64,000 nt of DNA from Pseudomonadota bacterium (GCA_039024915.1 JBCCPK010000006.1:1-64000), one strand, 5' to 3'. Shown: positions 36,866-46,832, numbered from the stretch's first letter. Numbers and translations: made by a program. Notes: generated from the letters alone by a model not told the origin.

Positions 36866-37545
36866 TATTCCGCCGCTTGCCGTTCTGGTTCCGGCGCGCG
36901 GCGCACTGTTCCGCGCGTGAAGACCTTTGTTGCCAGCCCTTCAACATCGGATTGAACGCGGTCAACCACGCTTTCAAACCATGTCAGAGCGACCGACACG
37001 GGTATTGCCACCGCCATACCGGCTGCGGTCGTCAAAAGTGCTTCCCAGATACCGCCCGCCAGAGTGGCTGGGTCCGCGCGCCCACCTTCGGCTTGGAGCG
37101 CCTGGAAAGCAGAAATCATACCCAACACCGTGCCAAGAAGCCCAAGAAGAGGCGCGATGGCGGCGATAAGTTCCATGGCGCGCAGTCCCGAACGCGCTTC
37201 CTGAAGGCTGGCCGCAGCAAAGACTTCGACCTCTTCACGGGCCGCCTCGTCCGAGACGTTGCGATCTAGGCGTGCTGACATTGCGCTGCGAACAATCCGG
37301 GAGCGAATGTCGCGTCCTGCCATTATTGTTTGGGCCGCCTGACGGATCTCGTTGTCAGTCCACTCCTGAACGGCGCGGTGCGCACGAAGCTTTGACCATG
37401 CGCCCAGCCGCCAAAGCTGCCAGACCTTCCAGAGGATCAGCGCGAGGCTGAACACCGACAGAGCGGCAATCGCCCAAATGGCCGGTCCGCCTTGAACGAG
37501 AAAAATCTGAAGGTTCTGCAACGGCCCGCCCGAAGACTGATCCAT
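36865..37545 (-). CDS. exbB: Proton channel protein ExbB (MotA/TolQ/ExbB family)
   Basis: A 226-aa inner-membrane protein, three helices: about 20-42, and the conserved pair APLLGLLGTVLGMISAF and LLTTAAGMAVAIPVSVAL, which carry the pore threonines. ExbB pentamers surround an ExbD dimer and use the proton gradient to work TonB. The ATG at 37545 is preferred over a TTG one codon earlier, with GGAG upstream. It follows the receptor gene by about 146 bases containing a hairpin. Confidence 0.92.
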   Translation of the reverse strand: MDQSSGGPLQNLQIFLVQGGPAIWAIAALSVFSLALILWKVWQLWRLGAWSKLRAHRAVQEWTDNEIRQAAQTIMAGRDIRSRIVRSAMSARLDRNVSDEAAREEVEVFAAASLQEARSGLRAMELIAAIAPLLGLLGTVLGMISAFQALQAEGGRADPATLAGGIWEALLTTAAGMAVAIPVSVALTWFESVVDRVQSDVEGLATKVFTRGTVRRAPEPERQAAE

Positions 37546-37645
37546 CAATCTGCTCCGTTATCGCCAACGCCGTTGAGTGTACGGCCTAAGCGTAGGTTAG
37601 TTGATCGCAAGGCACGACCATGCGCTGCGATTGAGGAACGCAAGG

Positions 37646-37690
37646 CCGACGCCCCATGAGCATGGGCATGAGCACGGGCCATGGCGTCGG
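37646..37690 (-). other. Inverted repeat between receptor and exbB genes
   Basis: CCGACGCC (37646-37653) and GGCGTCGG (37683-37690) can pair, extended by CATG/CATG with a bulge; the loop holds a direct repeat CATGAGCA(T/C)GGG. It begins directly after the receptor stop codon. No T-run follows; it may limit read-through or stabilise the receptor mRNA. Confidence 0.4.
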
Positions 37691-37691
37691 G

Positions 37692-39806
37692 TTAGAACGA
37701 TACGCGGACCTCGGCGCCCATGCGGCGCTCAGCCCCAAGGGACGCTTCTGCACCACCGCGCGTGATGCCGGTGATGTACTCTTCATCAAAGACGTTATCG
37801 ACGAACACGGTCGCTTTGACGTGATCGCGTTCAAAGCCAGCGCTGGCGTTGACGACCCAATAGTGGGACAGGAACTGGGTAGGATCGTTGGTGATAGACC
37901 CGTTCGAAAAAAAGCTGTCCGTGTAGGCTGCGTTAGCCGTCGCGAAGAAGCCGCTATCATGGTTGTAGGCAAAGCCAAGCGATGCCGTGAGGCTTGGAGC
38001 TTCGGGGAACTCGTTACCGGACAGATCCACGCCGTTGACCACCAGGGTATCGAACTCCGTCCGAAGCAGCCCCACCGACCCGAAAACCGATAGACCGTTC
38101 CCGAAATCGTATTGCCCCTCGAGCTCAAGCCCGATGCTCGTGGATTCGCCCGCGTTAAGCGTGCGCGCGAAGGGAACGGTCGCCCCTGCCACCAGTCTGG
38201 TGCCCGACTGCGCGATCTGTTGATCGGTGTAGCGCGTGAAGAAACCCGTCGCCCCAAAATTCCAGCGGCCATCGTCAGACCGGGTCTTGAAGCCAAGCTC
38301 AAACGAGTCGGCGTATTCAGGGTCAACCGTATAGATCGCGCCGTTGTTGGCTGCATCGCTTCCCGTAAATCCGGAACGGTAGCCGCGCTGATAGACTGCG
38401 GAGATCGTGGTCAGCTCATTGATGTCGTAGGCAAGGCCAAGCTTCGGCAGAAACTCCGTAAAGCTGGCTTCGGCGAGAATGTCGTTGTTGGCGGGCCCTC
38501 GGTCGTTAAAATCGTTCACCACAGTCTCACGAAGCAGACGCCCGCCGATGATGAAGCTGACGTCAGAATACTGCTCAAAGGGGCGCACGCGCAGATCGGC
38601 ATAGATACTCAGATGCTCGGTCTCGTTATCTGACTCGAGGTCTTGCAACACGTTCGGCCCCGCACGTACGACCGAATCTCGTGGCAAGGTGAAAAGCCCA
38701 TAATAAGCTCCGATGACACCTGATAGACGGTCTTCACTTTCGCCGATCTCGACACGTAAATCCTGCGTGAAGTCGCGCCCCTCGCGGTTCTCGCTGCGCT
38801 GATACAGCTGGCTTTGGGGCGTTGAAATCTCCGTGTCCGAAAGGACAAAAGAGCTCAATGATCGCAGCGTTAGCGTCGGGCTGAACTCATAACTACCTTC
38901 AAGGATGAAGTTCCGGTTTGTCGCCTCATAGACCTCGACTGTCGAGAACGCGGTTACCGAAAAGCGGCGATCAAAAAAGGAGTCATTGCCTGGAATGGCA
39001 GGATTGATGTTCACCGAGTTGACTGCGGGTCGGTCGAAGGTCTGCACGGCAGTGAACAGCAAAGACAGCCCGGGGATTTCGGACGGTTCGATCAAGACCT
39101 TGCCGCGAAGCGAGTAGAACTCATCGTCCTCGAACTCTTGCGCAAAGGGCGAGTTGTACGTGATGCCGTTGGTGCGGTTGCGCCATTCACCGCTCACGCG
39201 GAACGCAACCTGATCATCAATGATCGGTCCCGACAGGTAAAAGGCGCCGTCACGCTGGTCGAGCGTGCCCAGAGTGCCTTGGGCGGCTGCCTCCCACTCA
39301 AACGTCGGATCGCGTGTCGAGACGATCACCGCGCCTGCCAGGGCCGCACGCCCCTGGATTGCGGATTGGGGCCCACGAAACACTTCAACCTGTTCAACAT
39401 CCCAGATCCCGCGAGAGCCACGCCGCGTCGCTTCAAGCGATTGCGTGGCGCCGTCTATGATGACTGCAGTGACGGGATTGTTGTTCTGCGGCTCGGTTAG
39501 GCCGTCGGAATTGACACCCCGAATAGAGAAGCCGGCATTGCCTCGATTGCCTTCGTTCCAGCGCACATTGCCAAGCAGACTGAACCCCTCGCGAAGATCG
39601 TCGATGCCCTGCGCTTCGATTGCGTCGCCTCCGATGACGCCTACGCTGCCGAAGGTGTCCTCATAAGCGCGGTCAATCTTGCCGCCTTCGATGACGATCT
39701 CGTCGAGAACGAACCCGTCAGCATCATCAAGTTCCTGGCCATTTGCGTACGATATTGTACCTAAAATGACCGCGACTGTACTTGCGGAAAAAGAAACCCA
39801 ACGCAT
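37692..39806 (-). CDS. TonB-dependent outer-membrane receptor
   Basis: A 704-aa receptor. Residues 1-24 are a signal peptide ending in YANGQ; a plug domain follows (about 40-160, with RGVNSDGLTEPQNNNP and QVEVFRGPQSAIQGRAALAGAV), then a 22-strand-type barrel ending in EVRVSF, whose terminal Phe is the outer-membrane assembly signal. An upstream TTG at 39818 is possible, but the ATG at 39806 gives a cleaner signal peptide. With its own exbBDD-tonB and a FecBCDE importer in the same run it should bring in an iron-siderophore or related metal complex; the ligand is unknown. Confidence 0.9.
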   Translation of the reverse strand: MRWVSFSASTVAVILGTISYANGQELDDADGFVLDEIVIEGGKIDRAYEDTFGSVGVIGGDAIEAQGIDDLREGFSLLGNVRWNEGNRGNAGFSIRGVNSDGLTEPQNNNPVTAVIIDGATQSLEATRRGSRGIWDVEQVEVFRGPQSAIQGRAALAGAVIVSTRDPTFEWEAAAQGTLGTLDQRDGAFYLSGPIIDDQVAFRVSGEWRNRTNGITYNSPFAQEFEDDEFYSLRGKVLIEPSEIPGLSLLFTAVQTFDRPAVNSVNINPAIPGNDSFFDRRFSVTAFSTVEVYEATNRNFILEGSYEFSPTLTLRSLSSFVLSDTEISTPQSQLYQRSENREGRDFTQDLRVEIGESEDRLSGVIGAYYGLFTLPRDSVVRAGPNVLQDLESDNETEHLSIYADLRVRPFEQYSDVSFIIGGRLLRETVVNDFNDRGPANNDILAEASFTEFLPKLGLAYDINELTTISAVYQRGYRSGFTGSDAANNGAIYTVDPEYADSFELGFKTRSDDGRWNFGATGFFTRYTDQQIAQSGTRLVAGATVPFARTLNAGESTSIGLELEGQYDFGNGLSVFGSVGLLRTEFDTLVVNGVDLSGNEFPEAPSLTASLGFAYNHDSGFFATANAAYTDSFFSNGSITNDPTQFLSHYWVVNASAGFERDHVKATVFVDNVFDEEYITGITRGGAEASLGAERRMGAEVRVSF

Positions 39807-39880
39807 CCCAAGTCCCAATAGCTATGCGGCCTTTTAGGCGTTGGAAATTTCTTAAGTCAACCAGATAGGCGTACGCTTTC

Positions 39881-40930
39881 CTATTTTTTGCAAATTAGAT
39901 GCTGAAAAACGAGGGTGGCCGGATTGTGACCGCTGAGCGTGTTCGACAGATTTGCCAAGACGGCGATGGCGAGACCGTCATCAGGCCGGACATAACAACA
40001 GGCCGAGTAGCCCGGCACGTCTCCGTCATGGCCCCAAAAGGGAGAATAAGCGTGCGTGAGCAGAGCATAATGTTGCTCGTGCGAGGTGAAGAGGTCCTTG
40101 CACTCTTCAACCATTGAGCCAATCGATTTGGCCAAACCAAGCAGATCGGAGATCGTCGCGGCATAACAGCCTGCTTCCGCACTCCATGACGGATTGAAGT
40201 GCTCGGTGGAATAGAACGCCGATCCATATTCGATGTTCCCATCCGTACGACCGTAGCGATAGCCCCGCGCAAAGCCGGCACTTGGCGCAGGGCCAGGAAC
40301 GTAATGGATTGAGTGGTCGCCAATCTGGGCCGCCAGAGTGCTGGCGGCGACTTCTTGAAAAGGTTTCGCGGCGTTGGCTTCGATCACCTTGGCCAGTATC
40401 ATCGCATTGGTGTTTGAATAGCGGACCTGTGAGGGATCATAGGCGCGCTCTGTAACGTCAAAAGAGAACTGCAATGCCTCGTCACGGGTCCACACCCGAC
40501 CGAGGTCAGCATTGATGAGCGCACGAAAGGCGGGGTTGTACAGAGCGTCGGTGAAGCCCGTTCGGTGTTGGGCAAGCTGTGCGATTGTGATGTGCTCGCC
40601 GTCAGGGACATCCTTGAGGTAGCGGCACACTGGTGCGTTCAGCTCTATCTCTCCCGCACGCAAAAACCTTCGCAGGCACAGTCCGATTATCAGTTTGGAC
40701 ACGCTGCCAATGCGAAAGTGCACACCACTGCGCATGGTTTCGCGGGTCTCAAGGTTCGCAACGCCGAAAGTGGCCGTCTTACAACCTGATGGACCCGAAA
40801 CACCCACGATAAGCCCGGGGAGGCCCTGACCGTGGAGTTTCTCGAAGACGCTGGATAAGCCAACCGCCCCATGGGCGGTTTCAACACCGGGTGCTTCTGT
40901 TTTCATCGCTGCCGTTCTCTCATCAGCCAT
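39881..40930 (-). CDS. Cytosolic serine hydrolase of the beta-lactamase/class C esterase family
   Basis: A 349-aa hydrolase of the beta-lactamase superfamily. The nucleophile motif SVSK (Ser76, Lys79) and the YSN motif (Tyr171) are present, and HDGDVPGY near the C-terminus stands at the third motif. No signal peptide is seen for either candidate start (40930 or 40906); an upstream extension to 41032 would overlap the preceding gene. So it is probably cytosolic. It sits in the iron-uptake run between another hydrolase gene and the receptor gene. It might open an ester or lactone of an imported ligand; penicillin-degrading activity is not implied. Confidence 0.82.
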   Translation of the reverse strand: MADERTAAMKTEAPGVETAHGAVGLSSVFEKLHGQGLPGLIVGVSGPSGCKTATFGVANLETRETMRSGVHFRIGSVSKLIIGLCLRRFLRAGEIELNAPVCRYLKDVPDGEHITIAQLAQHRTGFTDALYNPAFRALINADLGRVWTRDEALQFSFDVTERAYDPSQVRYSNTNAMILAKVIEANAAKPFQEVAASTLAAQIGDHSIHYVPGPAPSAGFARGYRYGRTDGNIEYGSAFYSTEHFNPSWSAEAGCYAATISDLLGLAKSIGSMVEECKDLFTSHEQHYALLTHAYSPFWGHDGDVPGYSACCYVRPDDGLAIAVLANLSNTLSGHNPATLVFQHLICKK

Positions 40931-40953
40931 CAGGGTATCTGAAGTGACATGGC

Positions 40954-42798
40954 CTAAGCGGACCACGTCATGAGGGGCAGCCAGCTTTGGGTCGCAAGAA
41001 ACCCTGCTGCGATGCTCAGCCCGGCAATGCACGTCAAGGCTGCGACGCGACCTAGAGCGCTCATGTGACGGTACGTTTTAACGGACGCCCATATGCCAAG
41101 CAGCAGCAAAACGGGCCAGCCGATACTCAGAGCGAACAGCGTTACTGATCCGGCACCAACGACTCCAAGGCTGGCCACGGTGTCGATCGGTGCCAACATC
41201 CCCCAAAGGACATGAAGCACCTGCAAAGCTAGCAGGCCGGTGGCGGCTCCGCCAAGCAGAAGCCTCCAATATGAGCCAGGTCCCAAGCGCTTTCGAAACA
41301 GGCCTTGCAGCGATGTGAACAAGAGCAACCCAACGCCCAAGAAGGTTGCAAAGACCGCAACCCAGAACCCAGCGACGTGTCCGGCGGCGGCGAGCGCGCT
41401 TATCTTCCGGTAGCTGTTCTGTTGGTCGCCGAGCAAGAAGAGGTCTTCGCCCAGTGGCGTGAAGACATGGGTGCCAACCGGAGCACCCAAAGCACGAAAG
41501 ATTCCATTGCCCAGCGGCTCCAGTTCCGCCTCGCCTATGGGAAGCAACGCAGATGCGATGGTGAGGTTGGGCGAGGCGTTCGAAACCCGAACAAGGCCAA
41601 GCGCGTGCGTGATCCAGGCGCGCAGCTCCATGTCATCGGTAAAGGGTCGATACCAGCCAGCAAGGTCAAGCTCGTTCGCAGTTGCCGATGAAGGGTTTCC
41701 AGTTTCGCCAACCACCGATGCGTTTTTGATAACGTGCTCCGCAAGAACCTGGCGAATAGCCGCGAAGCCTTGGCGGTTGCTCGTGTTGCTCGCGAGCGCG
41801 AAGCCGTCCGTGGATCCATCCAGGATCCCGAATGTCGCCTGTGCGCCGTCTATCCGGCCCCAATGCCCCCAGAAGACGTGATCGGCCTGCAGAAAGCCAA
41901 ACGTTCCCAGCCCGTATGCCAGATCATAGCCTGCGCGCGCAGCCAGCGAGGTCTGCGGCCTGCGCATTTGGATGAGATCACTCGACAAGGGTGTTGTTGA
42001 TGACGGTACTTCGGCGGATGCGTGTGCAGCGGCATAGATGGCAAAGTCTGCCATTGACATCGCAAGCGAGCCGGCGGGCCGGACTGAAAGCTCCCAAAAG
42101 TGTGCCCGGTTACCAGCATCATCAAACGTCGCCGGGCGGGACGCAACGCTCTCATTCCAAGCAAAGGTGGCAGTCGACAGACCCAAGGGGTCAAAGATGT
42201 GCCGAGACGCCAGCGCATCGAAGCTCTCGCCGGTCGCAGCCTCAAGCGCCGCTGCGGCTGCCGCGATACCCATGTTCGAATAGGAGTAGAAGCGTCCGGG
42301 TGGCCACCGCACCTTACCACCGTAACCCGCCAAGACGTCCGTTGCAGACAAAGGTTCAGAAGCGTCGGCATATTCGCGATAGGACGAACCTGGAAAACCT
42401 GCGGTATGTTCCAGCAGCATGCGTATCGTGAAGGGATCGCTTGCCGCCCATGGGTTTTCACCCCATCCGGTGGGCAGTAATGGCTCTGCTGGTTGATCAA
42501 GATCGACGGCGCCTTCGGCTGCGAGCTCCAGTGCGAGCAAGGCTGTGACGTTCTTTGAGACCGAGCCAAGTCGCAACAGGTCGGTCGTTGCGAGGGCCCG
42601 ACCATCAGGCTCGATGGTGCCGAGGGCACGCACATCGCGGACAGCTCCATCTTCGATAAGGGCGTAAGCAACGCCAACCATTGCGTGTTCCACGCGGATG
42701 GCATCGATCCGCTCCCCCAACGTATCGTCCGCCAGGGTGTCTGAGACGGCCTGGGCGATTAAGGCAGCTGAAATGACAAACAGAAATAGGCAGCGCAT
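40954..42798 (-). CDS. Membrane-anchored serine hydrolase of the beta-lactamase family
   Basis: A 614-aa protein with a signal peptide (1-23), a beta-lactamase-fold domain (about 25-370) with SVSK (Ser79, Lys82) and YSN (Tyr173-Asn175), a linker domain, and four C-terminal membrane helices (about 470-610). The catalytic domain should face the periplasm. Its start shares one base with the stop of the fecE-like gene, so it belongs to the importer operon. A role in processing the imported iron complex or a peptide or ester group on it is inferred only from context. Confidence 0.82.
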   Translation of the reverse strand: MRCLFLFVISAALIAQAVSDTLADDTLGERIDAIRVEHAMVGVAYALIEDGAVRDVRALGTIEPDGRALATTDLLRLGSVSKNVTALLALELAAEGAVDLDQPAEPLLPTGWGENPWAASDPFTIRMLLEHTAGFPGSSYREYADASEPLSATDVLAGYGGKVRWPPGRFYSYSNMGIAAAAAALEAATGESFDALASRHIFDPLGLSTATFAWNESVASRPATFDDAGNRAHFWELSVRPAGSLAMSMADFAIYAAAHASAEVPSSTTPLSSDLIQMRRPQTSLAARAGYDLAYGLGTFGFLQADHVFWGHWGRIDGAQATFGILDGSTDGFALASNTSNRQGFAAIRQVLAEHVIKNASVVGETGNPSSATANELDLAGWYRPFTDDMELRAWITHALGLVRVSNASPNLTIASALLPIGEAELEPLGNGIFRALGAPVGTHVFTPLGEDLFLLGDQQNSYRKISALAAAGHVAGFWVAVFATFLGVGLLLFTSLQGLFRKRLGPGSYWRLLLGGAATGLLALQVLHVLWGMLAPIDTVASLGVVGAGSVTLFALSIGWPVLLLLGIWASVKTYRHMSALGRVAALTCIAGLSIAAGFLATQSWLPLMTWSA

Positions 42799-43625
42799 CA
42801 GTTGGCGTCCCCATTTGCCGTTTCGGGTAAACGGGCGGGGCGCAGCGGAACGAAACCGCGTATGCTGCCATCCACATGGTGGAGCATTTCGCCATCAATC
42901 CCGAAAACGTCAAAGAGAATTTCCGGCCCAATCACCTCATCCGGCGCGCCCTGAGCAACAATTCTGCCATGCTGCATAACGATCAGGGACCGGGCGAACA
43001 CCATAGCTTGATGCAGGTCGTGCATGACGGCGACAATGGTTGTTCCACTGTCACGGTTCAGCTTGGCCAGAAGCTCAAGAATCTCAAACTGATGATGTAC
43101 GTCGAGATAGGTTGTCGGCTCGTCCAGCAGGATGATCTCCGTCTGCTGTGCAAGCACCATAGCGAGCCACGCCCGCTGTCGCTGGCCGCCGGAAAGCTCG
43201 GCAAGGGGCCTATTGCCCAAATCCGTTATGCCGGTGGCCAGGAGGGCATCATCGAGCGCAGCTTGGTCCGCTCGCGTCCAACCGGCAAATAGCGAGCGTT
43301 GCGGATAGCGTCCCTGGGCAAGCAACTCGAGCACCGTCATGCCCGGCGGTGCTTCCGGGTGCTGGGACAGGATACCCAGTTGTTTGGCAACCGCTTGCGT
43401 TGGCAGCTGATGAATGTTCTGCCCGGAAAGCAAGACCTCGCCGGCCTTTGGCTTCAAGACACGGCCGAGCGCTTTCAATAGGGTCGATTTTCCGCAGCCA
43501 TTTGGTCCAATGATGATTGCGAAATCGCCCTTGGCGATGCGCAAATCAAGCCCACTACAGATCGTCGTTCCGCCATAGCCAAGGCTGAGTGACCGGCCCA
43601 AAAGCGCGACGTCTTGATCAGACAT
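42798..43625 (-). CDS. Iron-complex ABC transporter ATPase (FecE/FepC family)
   Basis: A 275-aa ATPase. Walker A is GPNGCGKST (40-48), the signature is LSGGQRQRAW, Walker B is ILLDEPTTYLD, and the H-loop is VMHDLHQA. The GQNIHQL and SQHPEAP stretches are typical of siderophore and vitamin B12 importers. It overlaps the permease gene by eight bases and shares one base with the next hydrolase gene. Confidence 0.92.
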   Translation of the reverse strand: MSDQDVALLGRSLSLGYGGTTICSGLDLRIAKGDFAIIIGPNGCGKSTLLKALGRVLKPKAGEVLLSGQNIHQLPTQAVAKQLGILSQHPEAPPGMTVLELLAQGRYPQRSLFAGWTRADQAALDDALLATGITDLGNRPLAELSGGQRQRAWLAMVLAQQTEIILLDEPTTYLDVHHQFEILELLAKLNRDSGTTIVAVMHDLHQAMVFARSLIVMQHGRIVAQGAPDEVIGPEILFDVFGIDGEMLHHVDGSIRGFVPLRPARLPETANGDAN

Positions 43626-44670
43626 GGGCAGACCGCTGCGCTGCGCTGCCAGAGGTGGAGCGGATCATCAGAAACAGGAAGTAGGGTGCTCCAAGCAGAG
43701 ATGTGACGATACCTGCTGGCAGCTGCGCGGGGGCGATCACTGTGCGTGCCGCCAAATCGGCGAATGCGCATAAGGCGGCGCCCACCAGAACCGCGACCGG
43801 CGCCGCAGCTCGATGTTGATGGCCCACCAACAAGCGTGCGGCATGTGGGGCAATTAAACCCACAAACGCGATGATCCCACCGATCGCGGTGGCGACGGAC
43901 GCCAGGATAACCGCCACCGCCAGCAAGGCGAGCCGTGTTGTCTCGAAAGGAAGTCCAAGCCCGACAATCGACGTGCGGTCGAGGTTCAGAACATCCAACT
44001 GGCGGTGGCTGAGGAAAAGTGCTGCGCAGCCCATCAGGGCGAAGACCATCAACAATTGGGCCTGGGCAACCGTGACGCCACCAAGGCTGCCGGAGAGCCA
44101 CGCAAGAGCGCGTTGCACCGCTTGCGGCTCTGCAAACAGGGTGATCAGTGAGATCAACCCGGAGCACAACGCGCCGACACCAACACCAGCGAGGATCAGG
44201 CGGCCGGTGTTTGTTCCTGACTTCCAGCTGACCAGGTAAACGATGATCGCGACCAGCATGCCGCCAATGCAAGCAGCGAGCGTGAGAGGCAGGCCGGCGG
44301 CGAAGGGTAGGGCACCAAGGCTGATGCTGACCGTTGATAGAGCGGCCCCTGCGTTGATCCCCAGCAAGCCTGGCTCCGCTAAGGGGTTTCGAACGACCGC
44401 CTGAAGGATCAGGCCCGATGCGGCTAACATTGCGCCAATTGCCAGTGCCGCAACGGTGCGTGGTCCGCGCAGCAACAGAACAAGCTCGTTGGTGGTGTCA
44501 CCAGCGCCCGCCGGAGCAAAACCAAGAAGATGCGCAAGAACCTGCCAGTCAGGCCTTCCCCCTGAAAGACTGGCAAAAAACACCATGATCGACGCCAACA
44601 GCGCGATGATCACCACGGGCCAGAAGCGATGGCTCAACGTCGATTTTGGCGCTTTGGCTCGCATCTTCAC
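43618..44670 (-). CDS. Iron-complex ABC transporter permease (FecCD family), second subunit
   Basis: A 350-aa permease with about ten helices. Family marks are LLRGPRTVAALAIGAMLAASG, RNPLAEPGLLGINAGA and GLIAPHAARLLVGHQHR, the last being the coupling region with the ATPase. It overlaps the fecC-like gene by four bases (ATGA). With that gene it should form a heterodimeric permease. Confidence 0.92.
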   Translation of the reverse strand: MKMRAKAPKSTLSHRFWPVVIIALLASIMVFFASLSGGRPDWQVLAHLLGFAPAGAGDTTNELVLLLRGPRTVAALAIGAMLAASGLILQAVVRNPLAEPGLLGINAGAALSTVSISLGALPFAAGLPLTLAACIGGMLVAIIVYLVSWKSGTNTGRLILAGVGVGALCSGLISLITLFAEPQAVQRALAWLSGSLGGVTVAQAQLLMVFALMGCAALFLSHRQLDVLNLDRTSIVGLGLPFETTRLALLAVAVILASVATAIGGIIAFVGLIAPHAARLLVGHQHRAAAPVAVLVGAALCAFADLAARTVIAPAQLPAGIVTSLLGAPYFLFLMIRSTSGSAAQRSAHV

Positions 44671-45674
44671 GCTCCGCGCCTAAGAATGAGCAGAAAGAAG
44701 GGCGCTCCAATCAGGAGCGTTGCCACGCCAACCGGTGCTTCCGCCGGCGGTGCGAGGATCCGAACAATCGCGTCCGAAAACAGAAGAAGAGCTGCGCCAA
44801 CCAATACGGCGACCGGCAGGCACATCGTCAAGCGACCGCCGACAATGCTTCGTGCAACGTGCGGAGCGATTAGCCCGACAAAGCCTATCGGGCCGGCGAT
44901 GGCGACCGCGAGGCCCGCAAAGCAAAGCGCGAAGAGCAGTGACAGCACCCGCGTTTGCAACGGATCGATGCCAAGCCCTGTCGCTGTTTCATCGCCCATG
45001 CTCAAAATGGTGAAGCGTCCACTGTATGCCCAGGCGAGCAAGGCAACGATCAGGATGATGACACCTAGTGGCACGACCACGTTCGGTGGCCGATCCGCCA
45101 GCGACCCAGCAAGCCAGACACGCGTATCGCCAAGCGTATTGGTATCAAGCGACAAAACGGTGGTGGTCAGTGCAGCAAACAGAAGGGCGAGGACAGCGCC
45201 GGACAAGATGAGCCGGGTTTTGCTTGCGCCAACACTCGAAAAGCCGCCAGCCAACGCAAAGGCCATGGTCCCGGAAACGACCGCGCCGACAATTGCGGCC
45301 CCGGTGCTCGAAAGAAGCGTCAACTCGCCGGGGAAGAGCGCCGTATAGAGGACAACAGCAAGACCCGCGCCCGACGAGATCCCCAAAAGGCCCGGCTCCG
45401 CCAACTCGTTCCTGGTAAGCGACTGAAGCAACAAGCCGCTGATCGCGAGCGCCGCGCCAACGGACAGCGCGCCGATGATCCGAACTGCGCGTAGCGACGC
45501 AACGGTCGCATCAGTTGCCGGTAGGTCCTGTGCAAACAGAAAGCCCATAACCGCCGATGGTCCTAGCGGGTAGGCTCCTGCGAGAAAGCTTACGGCAATC
45601 CCGCAAAAAACAAGCACGTATAGCGCGAGTAGGCCGGGGGATCGCCAAGTCAACTCGGCACGAGCGCTACTCAC
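44667..45674 (-). CDS. Iron-complex ABC transporter permease (FecCD family), first subunit
   Basis: A 335-aa permease, ten helices, with LRAVRIIGALSVGAALAISG, RNELAEPGLLGISSGA and GLIAPHVARSIVGGRL. The frame remains open upstream to 46073 through the binding-protein gene, but a GTG at 45674 overlaps the stop of that gene by eight bases (GTGAGTAG) and gives the family length, so it is chosen as the start. Confidence 0.9.
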   Translation of the reverse strand: MSSARAELTWRSPGLLALYVLVFCGIAVSFLAGAYPLGPSAVMGFLFAQDLPATDATVASLRAVRIIGALSVGAALAISGLLLQSLTRNELAEPGLLGISSGAGLAVVLYTALFPGELTLLSSTGAAIVGAVVSGTMAFALAGGFSSVGASKTRLILSGAVLALLFAALTTTVLSLDTNTLGDTRVWLAGSLADRPPNVVVPLGVIILIVALLAWAYSGRFTILSMGDETATGLGIDPLQTRVLSLLFALCFAGLAVAIAGPIGFVGLIAPHVARSIVGGRLTMCLPVAVLVGAALLLFSDAIVRILAPPAEAPVGVATLLIGAPFFLLILRRGA

Positions 45675-46635
45675 CGAGGAAGATGCGTTCGATATCGTCA
45701 AGGATCGCTTCAGCCGAGTGCAGCCCGCCAAACGCCGTCCAATGATCGGGGGAAACTTCGTGGGCTTGATCGTCAGCGACAGCAGGGATTTCCGCCCACA
45801 GAGGATGGTTGACCGTCTCGCTGCGAAGGGTGGACCCTTGTGACACGTGATGCCCGCCCCCAAAAACGTAAAGCAGGACATCGCCATCCAACAAAGGCAC
45901 ACCTTCCCAAGTGGGCCGGATGAAAACGGTATCCCCATCGGTTGTTTCGGCCGCAGGTCGACCGATGCCGACATCGGACAGCACCGCCATCGGGGCGTAG
46001 GCAGATGGCCCGTCGAGATAGACCTGAAAGCCTCCCGGAACGATCCGCAAAAACGAGGCTGTAACCTCGCCATTCAACTGATCTTGCAGCTCTGCAAGGC
46101 GTTCCTTATAGGCGGCGAGGCTTTGTTCAAACTGGCGACTGGAGTTCGTCGCTTCGCTGATGACCTCGAAGTAAGTTTCCCAGTCCGCCGTATCGACCAA
46201 AACCGTCGGCGCAATGCGCGTCAGGTTTTCCAGCAAGCGTTCGTGCATATAGGCATCGCCGAGAATCAGATCGGGCTGTGCAGACAACAACTCTTCAAGG
46301 CTGGGCTCCTGGAACTGCCCGAGATACACAATCGAGCTTAGCTGATCCTCAGTTGCGAGATCTGTCACGCCAGCTGGCCACTGGGGACCCGAGCGAGCCG
46401 CGGCAACAACTGGCAGGTCCAGATAAAGGGCCATTTGCATATTGAAATATGGGTCGAGGACGGCAATGCGTGCCGGAACGTCCGGAACACAGACGGCACC
46501 GCCTACGATGTTCGAGCTCTCCAATAGACGGCCGCTGCAGGCCTCGCTTGCCCAGCTCGAGCGAGCTTCCGATAGATTTGCGACGCTCAACAGGAGCATG
46601 GCCAAGAAGACGCACGCTGAAGGGCCCCTTCGCAT
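45667..46635 (-). CDS. Iron-complex ABC transporter substrate-binding protein (FecB/FhuD family)
   Basis: A 322-aa periplasmic protein with an N-terminal signal peptide (about 1-25) and no lipobox cysteine, so it is soluble. PARIAVLDPYFNMQMALYLDLP, LSAQPDLILGDAYMHERL and the end HPLWAEIPAVADDQ are typical of siderophore-binding proteins. The frame is open to 46869, but the ATG at 46635 follows AAAAGGTGA and starts the signal peptide, so it is chosen. It is the first structural gene of the importer, about 420 bases after tetR. Confidence 0.88.
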   Translation of the reverse strand: MRRGPSACVFLAMLLLSVANLSEARSSWASEACSGRLLESSNIVGGAVCVPDVPARIAVLDPYFNMQMALYLDLPVVAAARSGPQWPAGVTDLATEDQLSSIVYLGQFQEPSLEELLSAQPDLILGDAYMHERLLENLTRIAPTVLVDTADWETYFEVISEATNSSRQFEQSLAAYKERLAELQDQLNGEVTASFLRIVPGGFQVYLDGPSAYAPMAVLSDVGIGRPAAETTDGDTVFIRPTWEGVPLLDGDVLLYVFGGGHHVSQGSTLRSETVNHPLWAEIPAVADDQAHEVSPDHWTAFGGLHSAEAILDDIERIFLGE

Positions 46636-46815
46636 CGCATTCACCTTTTGCACGTTTCCATACCGCCGCATGGCGCAGACGGTTCCTGACGGTACCGAAC
46701 CTCTGCTTGCAACCCGCGACGATCGCTGCGCCTTCGTAAGGGCCAGCCGAGCTCGAAAAGACCGGTCCACAAAAGCGAGGTCGGGCGCGCACCCTTCCGC
46801 TTCGATGGCCAGGCT

Positions 46816-46832
46816 TTTCATACCGTTCGAAA
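46816..46832. promoter_or_regulatory. ICE-like 7-3-7 inverted repeat, copy 1
   Basis: TTTCATA-CCG-TTCGAAA: five of seven arm positions are symmetric. Extended leftward, CTTTT-N3-ACCGTTCGAAA is shared with copy 2 (16 of 19 bases). About 180 bases upstream of the binding-protein gene. Confidence 0.4.

Noticed and set aside
39881-42798. Beta-lactam resistance genes
   Set aside because: Both proteins carry the beta-lactamase-fold SxxK and YxN motifs, but these are shared by esterases and peptidases; nothing in sequence or context points to antibiotic hydrolysis.
45675-46073. 133-codon N-terminal extension of the FecC-like permease
   Set aside because: It lies within the binding-protein gene in another frame; the GTG at 45674 gives the normal permease.
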